A stretch of 64,000 nt of DNA from Pseudomonas_S sp047607345 (lineage in GTDB: Bacteria; Pseudomonadota; Gammaproteobacteria; Xanthomonadales; Xanthomonadaceae), in assembly GCA_047607345.1 (NCBI GenBank), contig JASGDF010000139.1, positions 13,103 to 77,102 on the forward strand, written 5' to 3'. Below are positions 24,931-33,327 of this stretch, piece by piece. How positions within the stretch are numbered: the first letter of the stretch is position 1; each line of letters begins with the position of its first letter. The position numbers and the translations under genes are program-made. The notes under the pieces were generated by a model. The model saw only the letters and a list, made by a program, of their open reading frames with translations. It had not been told where the DNA came from and did not search any database.

Positions 24931-27150
24931 TCAATTACGGGCAGACTTGTACTCGTAGTAGCCGTAGCTGTAGTAGCCTGCTGCACGGCGCTCGACAGCA
25001 TTGAAGATCGCGCCCTTGAGGTTGACGTTGTTTTGCTCGAAACGCTTCTTGGCCAGCGCAATTTCCTTGGGCTGGTTTAGGCCGAAGCGGGCAACCAACA
25101 GGCTGGTGCCGGCATGATGGGCGATCACCGACGCATCGGTCACGGCCAAGATCGGTGGGGTATCGATGATGACCAGATCATAGTCCTTGGCAACCTGCTC
25201 CAGTAGATGCGTGAAGTTCTCATGCATCAGTAGCTCGGAAGGATTAGGGGGTACTTCACCACGCGCGATGAAGTGCAGGTTGTCAGCATTGCCAAAGCTG
25301 CGGATCGAGTCTGCAGCGCTTACCCGACCAACTAGCAGATCAGAAAGGCCCGGTGCCTGTTTGACGCCCAGGGCCTTGTGCAACGTGCCCTTGCGCATGT
25401 CGGCATCGATGATGAGTACTCTCTGGCCCGCCTGTGCGATGACCGTCGCAAGGTTCACCGACACGAATGTCTTGCCCGCGTTAGGACTGGAGCCAGAGAT
25501 CAGAACGATATTGTTTTTGGCCTCCAGGCGTGCGAAATGCAAGCTGGTACGCAGGCTGCGCATCGCTTCCACCGCAAGGTCGGCGGGGTCGTTAAGAGCG
25601 AGGACGTGCATCCTCCCATCACCCGGGCCATGCCCGCGTACCGAATCGTTCTCCTGCATCGGGCTAACCGGAATCGAGGCGTAAACCGGCAGGCCGAGCT
25701 CTTCGATCTGCGCCGGATCCTCAATCCCACGGTTCAACATCTGCCGAAGTAGCACGGTACCCACAGCCAGGAACAGGCCCAGGAAAGTACCAATCAGTAC
25801 CACTAGCGTCTTTCTCGGCTTAACCGGCGCAGTGGCATCGACCGCGGCTGGATCGACGATACGCACGTTGCCGACGGTGCCGGCACGCGCGACATCCAAC
25901 TGCTGGGCCTGGTTAAGCAACGCGGTGTACATCTCGTTGCTCACCTTCAGATCGCGGCTCAGCCTGAGCAATTCCTGCTGCGCGTCCGGAAGTTGTTTGA
26001 CCTGGTTCTGGAAGCCCGTCTTGCGTCCTTCCAGTTCGCCAATCTGGCGCAACAGGGCCTGGTAGGCAGGATGATCACGGGTGAACTTGCGATCCATATC
26101 CGCCTGTTGCAGGCGCAATTGCTGGATGCTGCTCTCTACCGCCACTTCCTGGTCCAGCAAGCCCTTGGTCTGCAGCGACAGATCGACCGAATTGGCTTTG
26201 GTCTGGTAGGCGTTGAGGGCTTCCTGGGCCAAGTCGACCTGGCGACGCACGTTTGGCAACTGCTCCTTGACAAAGGTCAGCTGTGCCGAGGCCTCGGCCG
26301 AGTTGCGTTCTACGTTCTGTCGCACGTATGCCTGGGCCACATGCTGCAGGAACGACCGAGCAAGCGCCGGGTCGGCGTTCTCATAAGTCAGTGTGAGGAT
26401 ACCTGATTCCTTGCCGGACTCACTGACCTGCACCGCCTGTTGCAGGTTGCCGATGATGTTAAGCCGGCGCAACGCGGTCACTTGGAAACGCGTGCCGGGA
26501 TTAGCTACGAGTTCCCTGACCTGCAGCGTCACGCCGTGGCCCTGGGCCGGCTTGCCGACTTCGCCCTGTACTAGCACTTCGCCGCTCTCGTCGGCCAGCG
26601 TGTATCTACCTGGCTGGGTCCCTGCAGTCAGCGTCAGCTCAGTTCCCACCAGACTATCGGGTACCCTCAACTGGAACACATCCAACTTTTCTCCACCCCA
26701 GCCATAGCTATTGAGACCGAGGAACGGTTTCGCGACCCGACCGGGCGAGGCGGCCTCCGCCTTGCGCGCCAAGTAGCCGCCGATCAGCGGAAACCGGTAT
26801 GGCTCGACATCAACGTCCAACTTGAGTTCGTCAACTGCACTTCCGATCACCGAGCGCGAAGTAATCAGGGCGATCTCGGTGGTCGAGGCGGCCGTACCGC
26901 CGCTGCCCAATCCCAAGGATTGGCTGATGTCCGACAGGCCCGGCAGCGTGGGCACCTTCGACTCAACCTGCACCAGCGCATTGGCTTGGTAAATCGGCGT
27001 AGCCAGCAGCGCATAGGCAACACTGATGACAAAAAATGCCCCGGTGATTCCACCGATCAGCCATTTGTGATCGATCAGGGTTCCCAGCAATTGGCGCAGA
27101 TCGATCTCGTCCGTGTCTGCTGCGGCGGGTCGGGGATCTTGGCTCGTCAT
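24931..27150 (-). CDS. wzc: Polysaccharide co-polymerase and tyrosine autokinase Wzc
   Basis: 739 aa from the ATG at 27150 ('MTSQDPRPAAADTDEIDLRQ'). An N-terminal Wzz domain with TM1 ('KWLIGGITGAFFVISVAYAL') is followed by a long periplasmic coiled-coil part, TM2 ('TLVVLIGTFLGLFLAVGTV'), then the BY-kinase domain: Walker A 'GSSPNAGKTFVSVNLAT', Walker A' 'VLIIDADMRKGTLH', Walker B 'DLVIIDTPPIL'. The last 20 residues carry six tyrosines ('GYYSYGYYEYK'), the autophosphorylation cluster. Cycles of phosphorylation and dephosphorylation by Wzb control polymerisation and export with Wza. The upstream extension of the frame overlaps wzb and is rejected. Confidence 0.95.
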   Translation of the reverse strand: MTSQDPRPAAADTDEIDLRQLLGTLIDHKWLIGGITGAFFVISVAYALLATPIYQANALVQVESKVPTLPGLSDISQSLGLGSGGTAASTTEIALITSRSVIGSAVDELKLDVDVEPYRFPLIGGYLARKAEAASPGRVAKPFLGLNSYGWGGEKLDVFQLRVPDSLVGTELTLTAGTQPGRYTLADESGEVLVQGEVGKPAQGHGVTLQVRELVANPGTRFQVTALRRLNIIGNLQQAVQVSESGKESGILTLTYENADPALARSFLQHVAQAYVRQNVERNSAEASAQLTFVKEQLPNVRRQVDLAQEALNAYQTKANSVDLSLQTKGLLDQEVAVESSIQQLRLQQADMDRKFTRDHPAYQALLRQIGELEGRKTGFQNQVKQLPDAQQELLRLSRDLKVSNEMYTALLNQAQQLDVARAGTVGNVRIVDPAAVDATAPVKPRKTLVVLIGTFLGLFLAVGTVLLRQMLNRGIEDPAQIEELGLPVYASIPVSPMQENDSVRGHGPGDGRMHVLALNDPADLAVEAMRSLRTSLHFARLEAKNNIVLISGSSPNAGKTFVSVNLATVIAQAGQRVLIIDADMRKGTLHKALGVKQAPGLSDLLVGRVSAADSIRSFGNADNLHFIARGEVPPNPSELLMHENFTHLLEQVAKDYDLVIIDTPPILAVTDASVIAHHAGTSLLVARFGLNQPKEIALAKKRFEQNNVNLKGAIFNAVERRAAGYYSYGYYEYKSARN

Positions 27151-27205
27151 GATGTCGTTGTGGCTCGAATTAATTAAGTTGCAAAGAGAGGGAAAAAGAA
27201 GACGC

Positions 27206-27640
27206 TCAGATGTAACGATGCCAGCTTTCCACACCCTCGGCCATCAGCCGGTAGACGTGTTCGAAAGCCGGACGCTGCTGTCGATAGGGGTCGGGGATCT
27301 CGCGATCGGACTGCCATTTGCCGAGCAGAAAGGTCTTTCCGGAGACCTCCGGCGCCTGCTCGGCGATGTTCTTGAGGTGCCGGCGCTCCATCACCAGTAT
27401 CAGGTCGGCGGCCGACAGCAATCGGGGCTCCACCTGGCGAGCCTTGTGGTCACTGCCGTCCAGGCCGTGCTCGATCAGCAACTCCTGGGCGAGAGGGTCG
27501 ATCCCCCGGCCGACCAGCGCACCGAGTCCGGCAGAGGAGACCTGGATGTCACGGCCCTGGAGCGCGTTGCGCATCAGCACTTCCGCGGAGGGACTGCGAC
27601 AGATGTTGCCGATACACACGAAAAGTACGTTGTTGAACAC
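27206..27640 (-). CDS. wzb: Low-molecular-weight protein-tyrosine phosphatase Wzb
   Basis: 144 aa. P-loop C-x5-R at residues 9-15 (CIGNICRS) and the general-acid Asp in 'IPDPYRQQ' (Asp117), both as required for LMW-PTPs. Start is a GTG at 27640 with an AGG-type site just upstream. It dephosphorylates the Wzc tyrosine tail. First gene after the ops leader; wzc follows 55 nt later. Confidence 0.95.
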   Translation of the reverse strand: MFNNVLFVCIGNICRSPSAEVLMRNALQGRDIQVSSAGLGALVGRGIDPLAQELLIEHGLDGSDHKARQVEPRLLSAADLILVMERRHLKNIAEQAPEVSGKTFLLGKWQSDREIPDPYRQQRPAFEHVYRLMAEGVESWHRYI

Positions 27641-27829
27641 TTACCTGAATCCCTAAAAAATCCGACTGGTCCAGGATCCAACCCCGTTTTTCCCATCGGC
27701 TGCCATCTAGATGAACCCCAGAACATGGACTGAAGCCGACAGGATAACCCAAGTGACCGCGAAGCCCGGAAATGAGAGCTGCGCCCAGTTCACAGATACG
27801 GCAACAAACAGCTTGACCAACTGTTCAGA

Positions 27830-27841
27830 CACGCTACCGCC
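27830..27841 (-). promoter_or_regulatory. ops element (RfaH recruitment site)
   Basis: On the minus strand 27841-27830 reads GGCGGTAGCGTG, identical over 12/12 bases to the enterobacterial ops site that pauses RNA polymerase and recruits RfaH. It is about 190 nt upstream of the wzb start and about 70 nt downstream of the rfaH-like stop, in the transcribed leader of the long wzb-to-rml operon. The wider JUMPstart consensus is only partly recognisable. Confidence 0.82.
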
Positions 27842-27853
27842 CTACGTTCGCCC

Positions 27854-27896
27854 TTGCGGGGGGTCACGCATACACCCTTCGGCGATGACCCCGCAA
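27854..27896 (-). promoter_or_regulatory. Stem-loop between rfaH-like gene and ops
   Basis: Arms TTGCGGGGTCA (27896-27886) and TGACCCCCCGCAA (27866-27854) pair with a two-base bulge and a 19-nt loop. It starts 14 nt after the rfaH stop and ends 12 nt before ops. There is no T run; it may be a weak terminator that RfaH-loaded polymerase need not face, or part of the leader structure. Confidence 0.45.
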
Positions 27897-27910
27897 TGGG
27901 GCCGCCGCCT

Positions 27911-28408
27911 TCAGTCGGTTGCGAGCACCAGGCTCTTGGCCGACATCTGCACCGGCCGGACCACGCCCAGCCAGTGCAGCAGTACCGAAACCCGATCGGC
28001 CGCGGAACGCGCCTGAAATACCGCCTCGAAGCCCGCAAACGGGCCCTCCAACACTTTCAACCGGGTACCCGGCGACCACTCGCCACCTAGCCGTACGCAG
28101 CCCTGATCGTCGCAGCGCAGGCGAATCGCCTCGACCGCCTGTGCCGGCAACATCGCCAGCGTCATTCCGAAACGCACCAGCCCGCAGCAGCCGATGGTGC
28201 TGCGGATCGGTGCGGTGTTGTCGGTCTCACTGTCCACGTTCACGAACAGGTAGCGCGGAAACAGCGGCATTGCGCGCTCGCCCTCAGGCTTGCTGGTTGC
28301 ACGCTCGCGTGCCATCGGCAGCCAGACTTCGTAACCCTGGCGTTCAAGCTGAACCAGCGCCTGGCGCTCTTGCCGGGGACGGGTCAAGACAAGGTGCCAG
28401 CCGCGCAT
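27911..28408 (-). CDS. rfaH: RfaH/NusG-like transcription antiterminator
   Basis: 165 aa (E. coli RfaH is 162). N-terminal NGN domain 'GWHLVLTRPRQERQALVQLE', 'PLFPRYLFVNVD', 'TIGCCGLVRFG'; C-terminal KOW-like part 'SPGTRLKVLEGPFAGFEAVF'. The NGN arm is RfaH-like rather than NusG-like in length and in 'ERQGYEVWLPMARE'. RfaH binds polymerase paused at ops, suppresses pausing and Rho, and aids translation of long polysaccharide operons. It overlaps marR by ATGA and precedes an ops element by about 70 nt, so it probably acts on its own cluster. Start ATG at 28408; the longer frame runs inside marR and is rejected. Confidence 0.88.
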   Translation of the reverse strand: MRGWHLVLTRPRQERQALVQLERQGYEVWLPMARERATSKPEGERAMPLFPRYLFVNVDSETDNTAPIRSTIGCCGLVRFGMTLAMLPAQAVEAIRLRCDDQGCVRLGGEWSPGTRLKVLEGPFAGFEAVFQARSAADRVSVLLHWLGVVRPVQMSAKSLVLATD

Positions 28409-28770
28409 CAGCGGACCTCCCTGTGTTCGGCCATCGGCTTGGATTCCCCGACTTCGGACATCAGTGTGTCGATCTCGCTCTGCAGGCGCTCGTATTCGTC
28501 GCGCTTGCGACGCAGGAACTGCATGGCGACCCTGGTTTTTTCCTCGATCCCTGATGGCGTCAGCCAATAGCTGTACTTGCGTTTGTCGGTGCTGCGCCGG
28601 AAGTTGCCAAGCTTGACGTAGCCACGATCGATCAACGCGCGCAGGCAGTAGTTCACCTTGCCGACACTGATACCCAGCTCGACGGCGGCCTCGCGCTGGG
28701 TCAACCCGGGTCGTTCCTCGATCATCCGCAGCAGGCGGTGGCGTACCTCGTCGGGTTGCACCCGCGACAT
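28408..28770 (-). CDS. MarR-family EPS-associated transcriptional regulator
   Basis: 120 aa. A winged helix-turn-helix occupies the N-terminal half: 'QREAAVELGISVGKVNYCLR' then 'ALIDRGYVKLGNFRRS', with wing 'DKRKYSYWLTPSGIEEKTR'. The C-terminal half is a charged helix ('FLRRKRDEYERLQSEID'). Such small MarR-type proteins occur next to EPS loci together with RfaH-like genes. It probably senses a signal and controls cluster transcription; operator and ligand unknown. Translationally coupled to rfaH. Confidence 0.85.
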   Translation of the reverse strand: MSRVQPDEVRHRLLRMIEERPGLTQREAAVELGISVGKVNYCLRALIDRGYVKLGNFRRSTDKRKYSYWLTPSGIEEKTRVAMQFLRRKRDEYERLQSEIDTLMSEVGESKPMAEHREVR

Positions 28771-28864
28771 CCTCGTTCAATAATTGAACAAACCTTATCG
28801 CCTTGCCCTGGAGCATTCAACCGTCAGGTCCGTATGGCAACTGAACAGCGCGAAGACCCGGGCG

Positions 28865-30325
28865 TCAGTAGGCGGTCTTCTGCCCCAACACCTTCAACGC
28901 CGTCATCACGATGATCTTGATGTCCAGCCAGGGCGTCCACCTGCGGATGTAGTCGATGTCGTACTGGACGCGCTTCTTCATGTCGCGCAATTCGCGGGTC
29001 TCGCCACGGAAACCATGCACCTGCGCCCAACCAGTGATGCCGGGCTTGACGTAATGGCGCTGCATGTAGCGCTGGATGCGCCGCTCGTACTGGTTGGTAT
29101 GCGCGACTGCGTGCGGTCGCGGCCCTACCACCGACATGCTGCCTCCGAGCACGTTGAAGAACTGCGGCAACTCATCCAGGCTGGTGCGCCGCAGGAACGC
29201 CCCAAAAGGCGTCACTCGCGGATCGTCTCGGGTAGCCTGGGTCACTTGGCCGCTGTGCTCCTGGTGTACGCGCATCGAGCGGAACTTGAGCATCTTGAAC
29301 TCCTTGCCGCCCAGTCCATTGCGGCTCTGGCGGAAGAATACCGGGCCCGGCGAGCTAAGCTTGACGCCGATCGCCAGCAACAGATACAGCGGCGAAAGCA
29401 GCAGCACAGCGATGCCAGCCACAAGCGAGTCCTCGATGCGCTTGATGATCAGGAAGTTGCTCTGGGTCAGCCCCTGGCGCAGGCCGATCATCGGCACCGA
29501 CCCTATCTGGGACACCGACAGATTCAGCGTGCCGAAATCGTAGACGTCGGGCACCAGCTGCACTGGCACCGGATAGCGCTCGAGCATCCGCAACAGGCCC
29601 TTGATATTGCCGCGATCGGTCAGCGGCAACGAGATCCAGACCTGTTCCACCCGGTGCTGGTTCTCCCGCAGATAGTCTTGCAGGCCTTCCAGATCACCGA
29701 GCCGCGTCGGCGCGGCCGAGTCCGACGATGTCCTGATGTCGTAGCTGGAGGCGAAGTAGCCGACGATGTCGATGCCGACACCCGGATGAGCGCGCAGATA
29801 GCGATGCAGCTTCAATACCGGCGTGCGCAGGCCAACCACGACCACCCGCTGCATATAGACGCCCTGGCTGCGCAGGCGATGCCGAGCCACGCGCACGCCC
29901 ACCCTCGCAAACACCATCGCGACATAGCCGGAGCCATACCAGTAAGCCAGCCATTGCCGAGAAACCGCAGTCCCCATCTTCACCAGCAACGCATGCATCG
30001 AGAACAACGCGAACACGATGGTCCACACCAACAGCAATACGCCAAGCTCGCGTGCGAAACTGCGACCACGCCAGCCGCGATACAGCGGAGAGACCAGGAA
30101 ACACAGGAGCGCATACAGGATGGTCGTGCCGATCGCGACGCGGTACTCCATCGTGGGCACCTTGACGCCGAAACGCAGTGCATACGACAGGGCCGCAGCG
30201 GCGACGACCGCGAGAATGTCAGCGAACCGCAGCCAGATGCCGAATGCGGCGACCCGTTCAGACGGGCGCTGCAGTAGCGACTCCTTGTTGTGACTGCTCA
30301 AATCGCTGATCACTCCATGCAGCAA
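28865..30325 (-). CDS. wcaJ: Undecaprenyl-phosphate glucose phosphotransferase (WcaJ/GumD-like)
   Basis: 486 aa. Four N-terminal membrane segments ('WLRFADILAVVAAAALSYAL' first), a central Rossmann-like domain ('RVVVVGLRTPVLKLHRYL'), a fifth hydrophobic segment ('DSLVAGIAVLLLSPLYLLLA') and the C-terminal catalytic sugar-transferase domain: 'KMLKFRSMRVHQE', 'LRRTSLDELPQFFNVLGG', 'VVGPRPHAVAHTNQYE', 'VKPGITGWAQVHGFRGE'. It transfers glucose-1-P (by family) from UDP-glucose to undecaprenyl-P and starts the repeat unit. The start is probably TTG at 30325 behind GGGAGAGG; no ATG fits better. First gene of the minus-strand cluster. Confidence 0.92.
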   Translation of the reverse strand: MLHGVISDLSSHNKESLLQRPSERVAAFGIWLRFADILAVVAAAALSYALRFGVKVPTMEYRVAIGTTILYALLCFLVSPLYRGWRGRSFARELGVLLLVWTIVFALFSMHALLVKMGTAVSRQWLAYWYGSGYVAMVFARVGVRVARHRLRSQGVYMQRVVVVGLRTPVLKLHRYLRAHPGVGIDIVGYFASSYDIRTSSDSAAPTRLGDLEGLQDYLRENQHRVEQVWISLPLTDRGNIKGLLRMLERYPVPVQLVPDVYDFGTLNLSVSQIGSVPMIGLRQGLTQSNFLIIKRIEDSLVAGIAVLLLSPLYLLLAIGVKLSSPGPVFFRQSRNGLGGKEFKMLKFRSMRVHQEHSGQVTQATRDDPRVTPFGAFLRRTSLDELPQFFNVLGGSMSVVGPRPHAVAHTNQYERRIQRYMQRHYVKPGITGWAQVHGFRGETRELRDMKKRVQYDIDYIRRWTPWLDIKIIVMTALKVLGQKTAY

Positions 30326-31298
30326 GACACCTCTCCCATATTCATTCCAGAAAATAATTTATATTCGGAAAATAAATCGCTTGACACCATCAGGACATCG
30401 ACTGGCCTGTGTGGCTCTACGACAGCATGCCAGGCCCCAATAGAGCCTGTACGTGCGATACGGAGAGTCGAAAAACAGGAAATCACCGGACGCTGGCGGA
30501 CACCATCGCCCTTTACCGCCACCACGCCGGATCCCATCAACCTTCCCCTCTCAGGATGCGCGATATCCGCCAGCCCCCATGCGTCTTGAAGTATCCCGAA
30601 TCGCCCGTGATGGCGTAGCGAAGAGCCCGGTAACTGGCGCATGGCGCCGGGCAATCCCAGTGGCGCGCCTTACGGTAGGCCTTTATATAGTCGTGCAGTA
30701 ATGAGCTACTCATGGGGGAGGAGCGCCTAATCGAGGTCTAAAGCAGGGCGAGGCCGCGCCTGACGCAGGCGCGGGAGGGAAAAATTGCGATGAACACAGA
30801 TCACCCCGGTCGAGCGCGACGGCAGCTCGATCGCCAAGACCTCCCCCTGTAGGAGATCACCAGATTGGCATAAGCATTGCTTCGCCGACACCAACGACAC
30901 AATTACCCGAAACAACATAAACAGACAGTGAAAACTTCACTCGGCGCACACGGCACCAATGCGGCAGCGTGACGCCTGCAGCATGCTCACGCGCGGCGAT
31001 TACATCGTGAAGACAAGCCTGCTGCCTCGTCGCTAAGGCAGTCCCCGGGGCTGCAATACAAGGTCACGAACAGGCCAGGTCGCATCGACCACCGTACGCC
31101 ATCGAGCTTGCCTCTACTGGGAAAGGGCCAGCTGGCGCGTGGCGCTGGATTGGCACTTTGTGTGTACGGGGCACGCCCCCCATCCGCCCCTTCGGGCACC
31201 TTCCCCCACACGCGGGGGAAGGACGATGGCTTGGGCACTTGGCTGTTGTCGGGATCGATGACCGACCCTGACGGATGGGCAAGTGCCAGTAACGAGAT
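30326..31298. other. Long non-coding interval upstream of wcaJ
   Basis: Nearly 1 kb with no frame showing codon bias, domain or good ribosome site on either strand. The 30 nt nearest wcaJ (30345-30380) are very A/T-rich and probably hold its promoter, with TATAAA on the minus strand at 30363-30358 as a possible -10 but no clear -35. A hairpin lies at 31199-31222. The interval could also hold regulatory targets of the MarR protein or an unannotated RNA; none can be shown. Confidence 0.55.
31199..31222. repeat. Hairpin CCTTCCCCC/GGGGGAAGG
   Basis: 9-bp perfect stem with a 6-nt loop, preceded by 'CCCCTTCGGGCA'. This looks like a dispersed intergenic palindrome of Xanthomonadales rather than a classical terminator because no T run follows. 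Confidence 0.55.
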
Positions 31299-31316
31299 GG
31301 CCGCCCGAAGGCGGCC
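31299..31316 (-). terminator. Hairpin after rplS
   Basis: On the minus strand GGCCGCC-TTCG-GGCGGCC, a stable UUCG-type tetraloop hairpin 38 nt after the rplS stop, followed by ATCTCGTT. Likely the end of the rpsP-rimM-trmD-rplS transcript. Confidence 0.65.
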
Positions 31317-31354
31317 ACTCATTCACACAGGGCTAGCAAATGCTCGCCAGTGGA

Positions 31355-31759
31355 TCAACTAGCCTTGGCGGCCTGGCGGGCGGCCTTGGCCTGCGCTGCG
31401 GCGGCCAGGTCTTCCTTGATGCGGGCGGCCTTGCCTTCCAGGCCACGCAGGTAGTACAGCTTGCCGGCGCGCACCTTGCCGCGGCGCTTGACTTCCACCG
31501 AGTCGATGGTCGCGCTGTGGGTCTGGAACACGCGCTCCACGCCGTAGCCGTGCGAGATCTTACGTACGGTGAACGACGAGTTCAGGCCGGCGTTCTTGGT
31601 GCCGATCACGACGCCTTCGTAGGCCTGCACGCGCTCGCGGTTGCCCTCCTTGACCTTGACGTTGACCACGACGGTGTCGCCCTGGCTGAACTGCGGCAGT
31701 TCGCGGGCGATCTGGGCGGACTCGAATTCCGCGATGATGGACTTATTCAGCTTGCTCAT
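31355..31759 (-). CDS. rplS: 50S ribosomal protein L19
   Basis: 134 aa. Diagnostic L19 stretches: 'ELPQFSQGDTVVVNVKVKEG', 'RVQAYEGVVIGTKN', 'SFTVRKISHGYGVERVFQ', 'RRGKVRAGKLYYLRGL'. The C-terminal 20 residues are an Ala/Lys-rich extension. It sits at the 30S-50S interface. Last gene of the conserved rpsP-rimM-trmD-rplS operon; 155 nt separate it from trmD. Confidence 0.98.
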   Translation of the reverse strand: MSKLNKSIIAEFESAQIARELPQFSQGDTVVVNVKVKEGNRERVQAYEGVVIGTKNAGLNSSFTVRKISHGYGVERVFQTHSATIDSVEVKRRGKVRAGKLYYLRGLEGKAARIKEDLAAAAQAKAARQAAKAS

Positions 31760-31914
31760 GGGTTACACCGATTTGTTCGGGGTGGGCGTGTCGTTTCGAC
31801 AGCTTGGGCCAATGCAGTCGCCGGATTGCGCCGCACGTTTGTTGTTGTGGGATCCGCCGGACCCGTCCAGGTCGCAGGGAGCCGCGCATTCTAGCCGATT
31901 TCCCAGGTCCAGCG

Positions 31915-32676
31915 CTAGGGGTACGAGACCCCGCCCTGCTCGGCCAGGCGGACCTCGTCCAGCAGCTTGCGGTCAGCCTTGGACAAGGCGCCCTCGTCGA
32001 GCAGATCCGGACGCCGCTGCCAGGTCCGCAGCAACGACTGCTGCCGGCGCCAGCGTGCGATCGCGGCATGGTTGCCCGAGCGCAGGATCTCCGGCACCTC
32101 GCCCAGTGCATGCGTGGCCGGGTGACTGTAGTGCGGGCAGTCCAGCAGGCCGCCAGGCCCCTCGAAACTGTCCTGGGCCGCGGACTCGACATCGTTGAGC
32201 GCCCCCTCCTGCAGCCGGGTGACCGCATCGACGATCACCGCCGCGCCCAGTTCGCCACCGGACAGCACGTAGTCGCCGATCGAAATCTCCTCGTCCACCT
32301 CGGCGGCGAGAAAACGCTCGTCCACGCCCTCGTAGCGGCCGCACAGCAACACCAGTCGCGGCAACGCCGCCAGCTCACGGACCCTGGACTGGGTCAGCGG
32401 CCGGCCCTGCGGGCTGAGATAGATCACCGGCGCCGGCTGCGGATCGGCGGCCCGCACCGCGCCCAGGCAGGCCCGCAACGGCTCGATCAACATCACCATG
32501 CCGGGACCGCCACCGAATGGACGGTCATCCACCCGCCGGTAGTTGCCCTCGGCGTGGTCGCGCGGGTTCCAGCCGTGCAGATCCAGCAATCCCCGTTCGC
32601 GCGCCCGCCCGACCACGCCGAACGCGGCGGACTGGTCGATGAACTCCGGGAACAGACTGACTACGTCGATACGCAT
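31915..32676 (-). CDS. trmD: tRNA (guanine-N1-)-methyltransferase
   Basis: 253 aa SPOUT enzyme. 'MRIDVVSLFPEF', 'RRVDDRPFGGGPGMVM', the SAM-binding knot region 'LVLLCGRYEGVDERF', and 'IGDYVLSGGELGA' are all diagnostic of TrmD. Methylates G37 of tRNAs with a G36G37 sequence to prevent +1 frameshifting. Lies between rimM and rplS. Confidence 0.98.
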   Translation of the reverse strand: MRIDVVSLFPEFIDQSAAFGVVGRARERGLLDLHGWNPRDHAEGNYRRVDDRPFGGGPGMVMLIEPLRACLGAVRAADPQPAPVIYLSPQGRPLTQSRVRELAALPRLVLLCGRYEGVDERFLAAEVDEEISIGDYVLSGGELGAAVIVDAVTRLQEGALNDVESAAQDSFEGPGGLLDCPHYSHPATHALGEVPEILRSGNHAAIARWRRQQSLLRTWQRRPDLLDEGALSKADRKLLDEVRLAEQGGVSYP

Positions 32677-32684
32677 GGGACGGG

Positions 32685-32706
32685 GATTCGAGATTCGAGA
32701 TTCGGA
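32685..32706. repeat. Heptanucleotide repeat (GATTCGA)3
   Basis: Three adjacent copies of GATTCGA/GATTCGG directly upstream of trmD. A related GGGACCC heptad array is at 47216-47241. Small repeats of this kind are frequent between genes of Xanthomonadales. Confidence 0.7.
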
Positions 32707-32768
32707 TTATGGACGTCAGGCGCTGACCGGAGGCCAGGGAAGCCTGTCAGGGCCGAAACCCCGGCCTT

Positions 32769-33281
32769 TCAGAATTCCGGATCCCAGTCGACCACGATCC
32801 GATTGGCCTCGAAATCCACGGACTTCACGTAATCCGGCTGCACGAACGGGATCAGGCGCTCGCGCTCGCCGCGCACGGCCAGCACATCGTTGGCGCCCGT
32901 GGAGAACAGGTGCGAGACCCGACCAAGCTCGACACCCTCGACAGTCTGCACGTCCAGCCCCTCCAGGTCGACCCAGTAGTATTCGTCGGGCCTGGGTGGC
33001 GGCAGCGCGCTGCGCGGCACGTAGATCTCGGTGCCTCGCATCGCCTCGACCACACCGCGGTCATCGATGCCAGGGAACGTCGCCACCAGGTGCTTGCCGC
33101 TGTCGCGCCCGCGCGCACCTGCCAGCGAGGACTCCTCGCCATTCGGGGCACGCAGGATCCACGGCTGGTACTTGAAAATGGCCAGCCGCGGTTCGGTCCA
33201 GGACTCGAGCTTCAGTTCGCCGCGCACACCAAAAGCGCCGGCGACCCTGCCCAACAGGATGCGGCGCTCTGTATCTTTCAT
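32769..33281 (-). CDS. rimM: 16S rRNA processing factor RimM
   Basis: 170 aa. N-terminal beta-barrel 'ILLGRVAGAFGVRGELKLES' and C-terminal PRC-barrel 'YYWVDLEGLDVQTVEGVELG' with 'IPFVQPDYVKSVDFEANRIV'. RimM binds S19 and assists maturation of the 30S head. A 46-nt gap follows rpsP. Confidence 0.97.
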   Translation of the reverse strand: MKDTERRILLGRVAGAFGVRGELKLESWTEPRLAIFKYQPWILRAPNGEESSLAGARGRDSGKHLVATFPGIDDRGVVEAMRGTEIYVPRSALPPPRPDEYYWVDLEGLDVQTVEGVELGRVSHLFSTGANDVLAVRGERERLIPFVQPDYVKSVDFEANRIVVDWDPEF

Positions 33282-33327
33282 ATGATTCAGCCCGGCGGGG
33301 CCGCGCTTGTGGCGCGACCCTTCAGCT

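Noticed and set aside
24671..24958. 95-codon plus-strand frame between ugd and wzc
   Set aside because: Runs into wzc in antisense, lacks a ribosome site and shows no domain.
30381..30386. Plus-strand TTGACA as a promoter
   Set aside because: No -10-like sequence lies 16-19 nt downstream (GGCCTG region) and no plus-strand gene follows.
30310..30654. 114-codon frame upstream of wcaJ on the minus strand
   Set aside because: Overlaps the wcaJ start, has no recognisable domain or ribosome site, and its N-terminal composition is typical of random high-GC frames.
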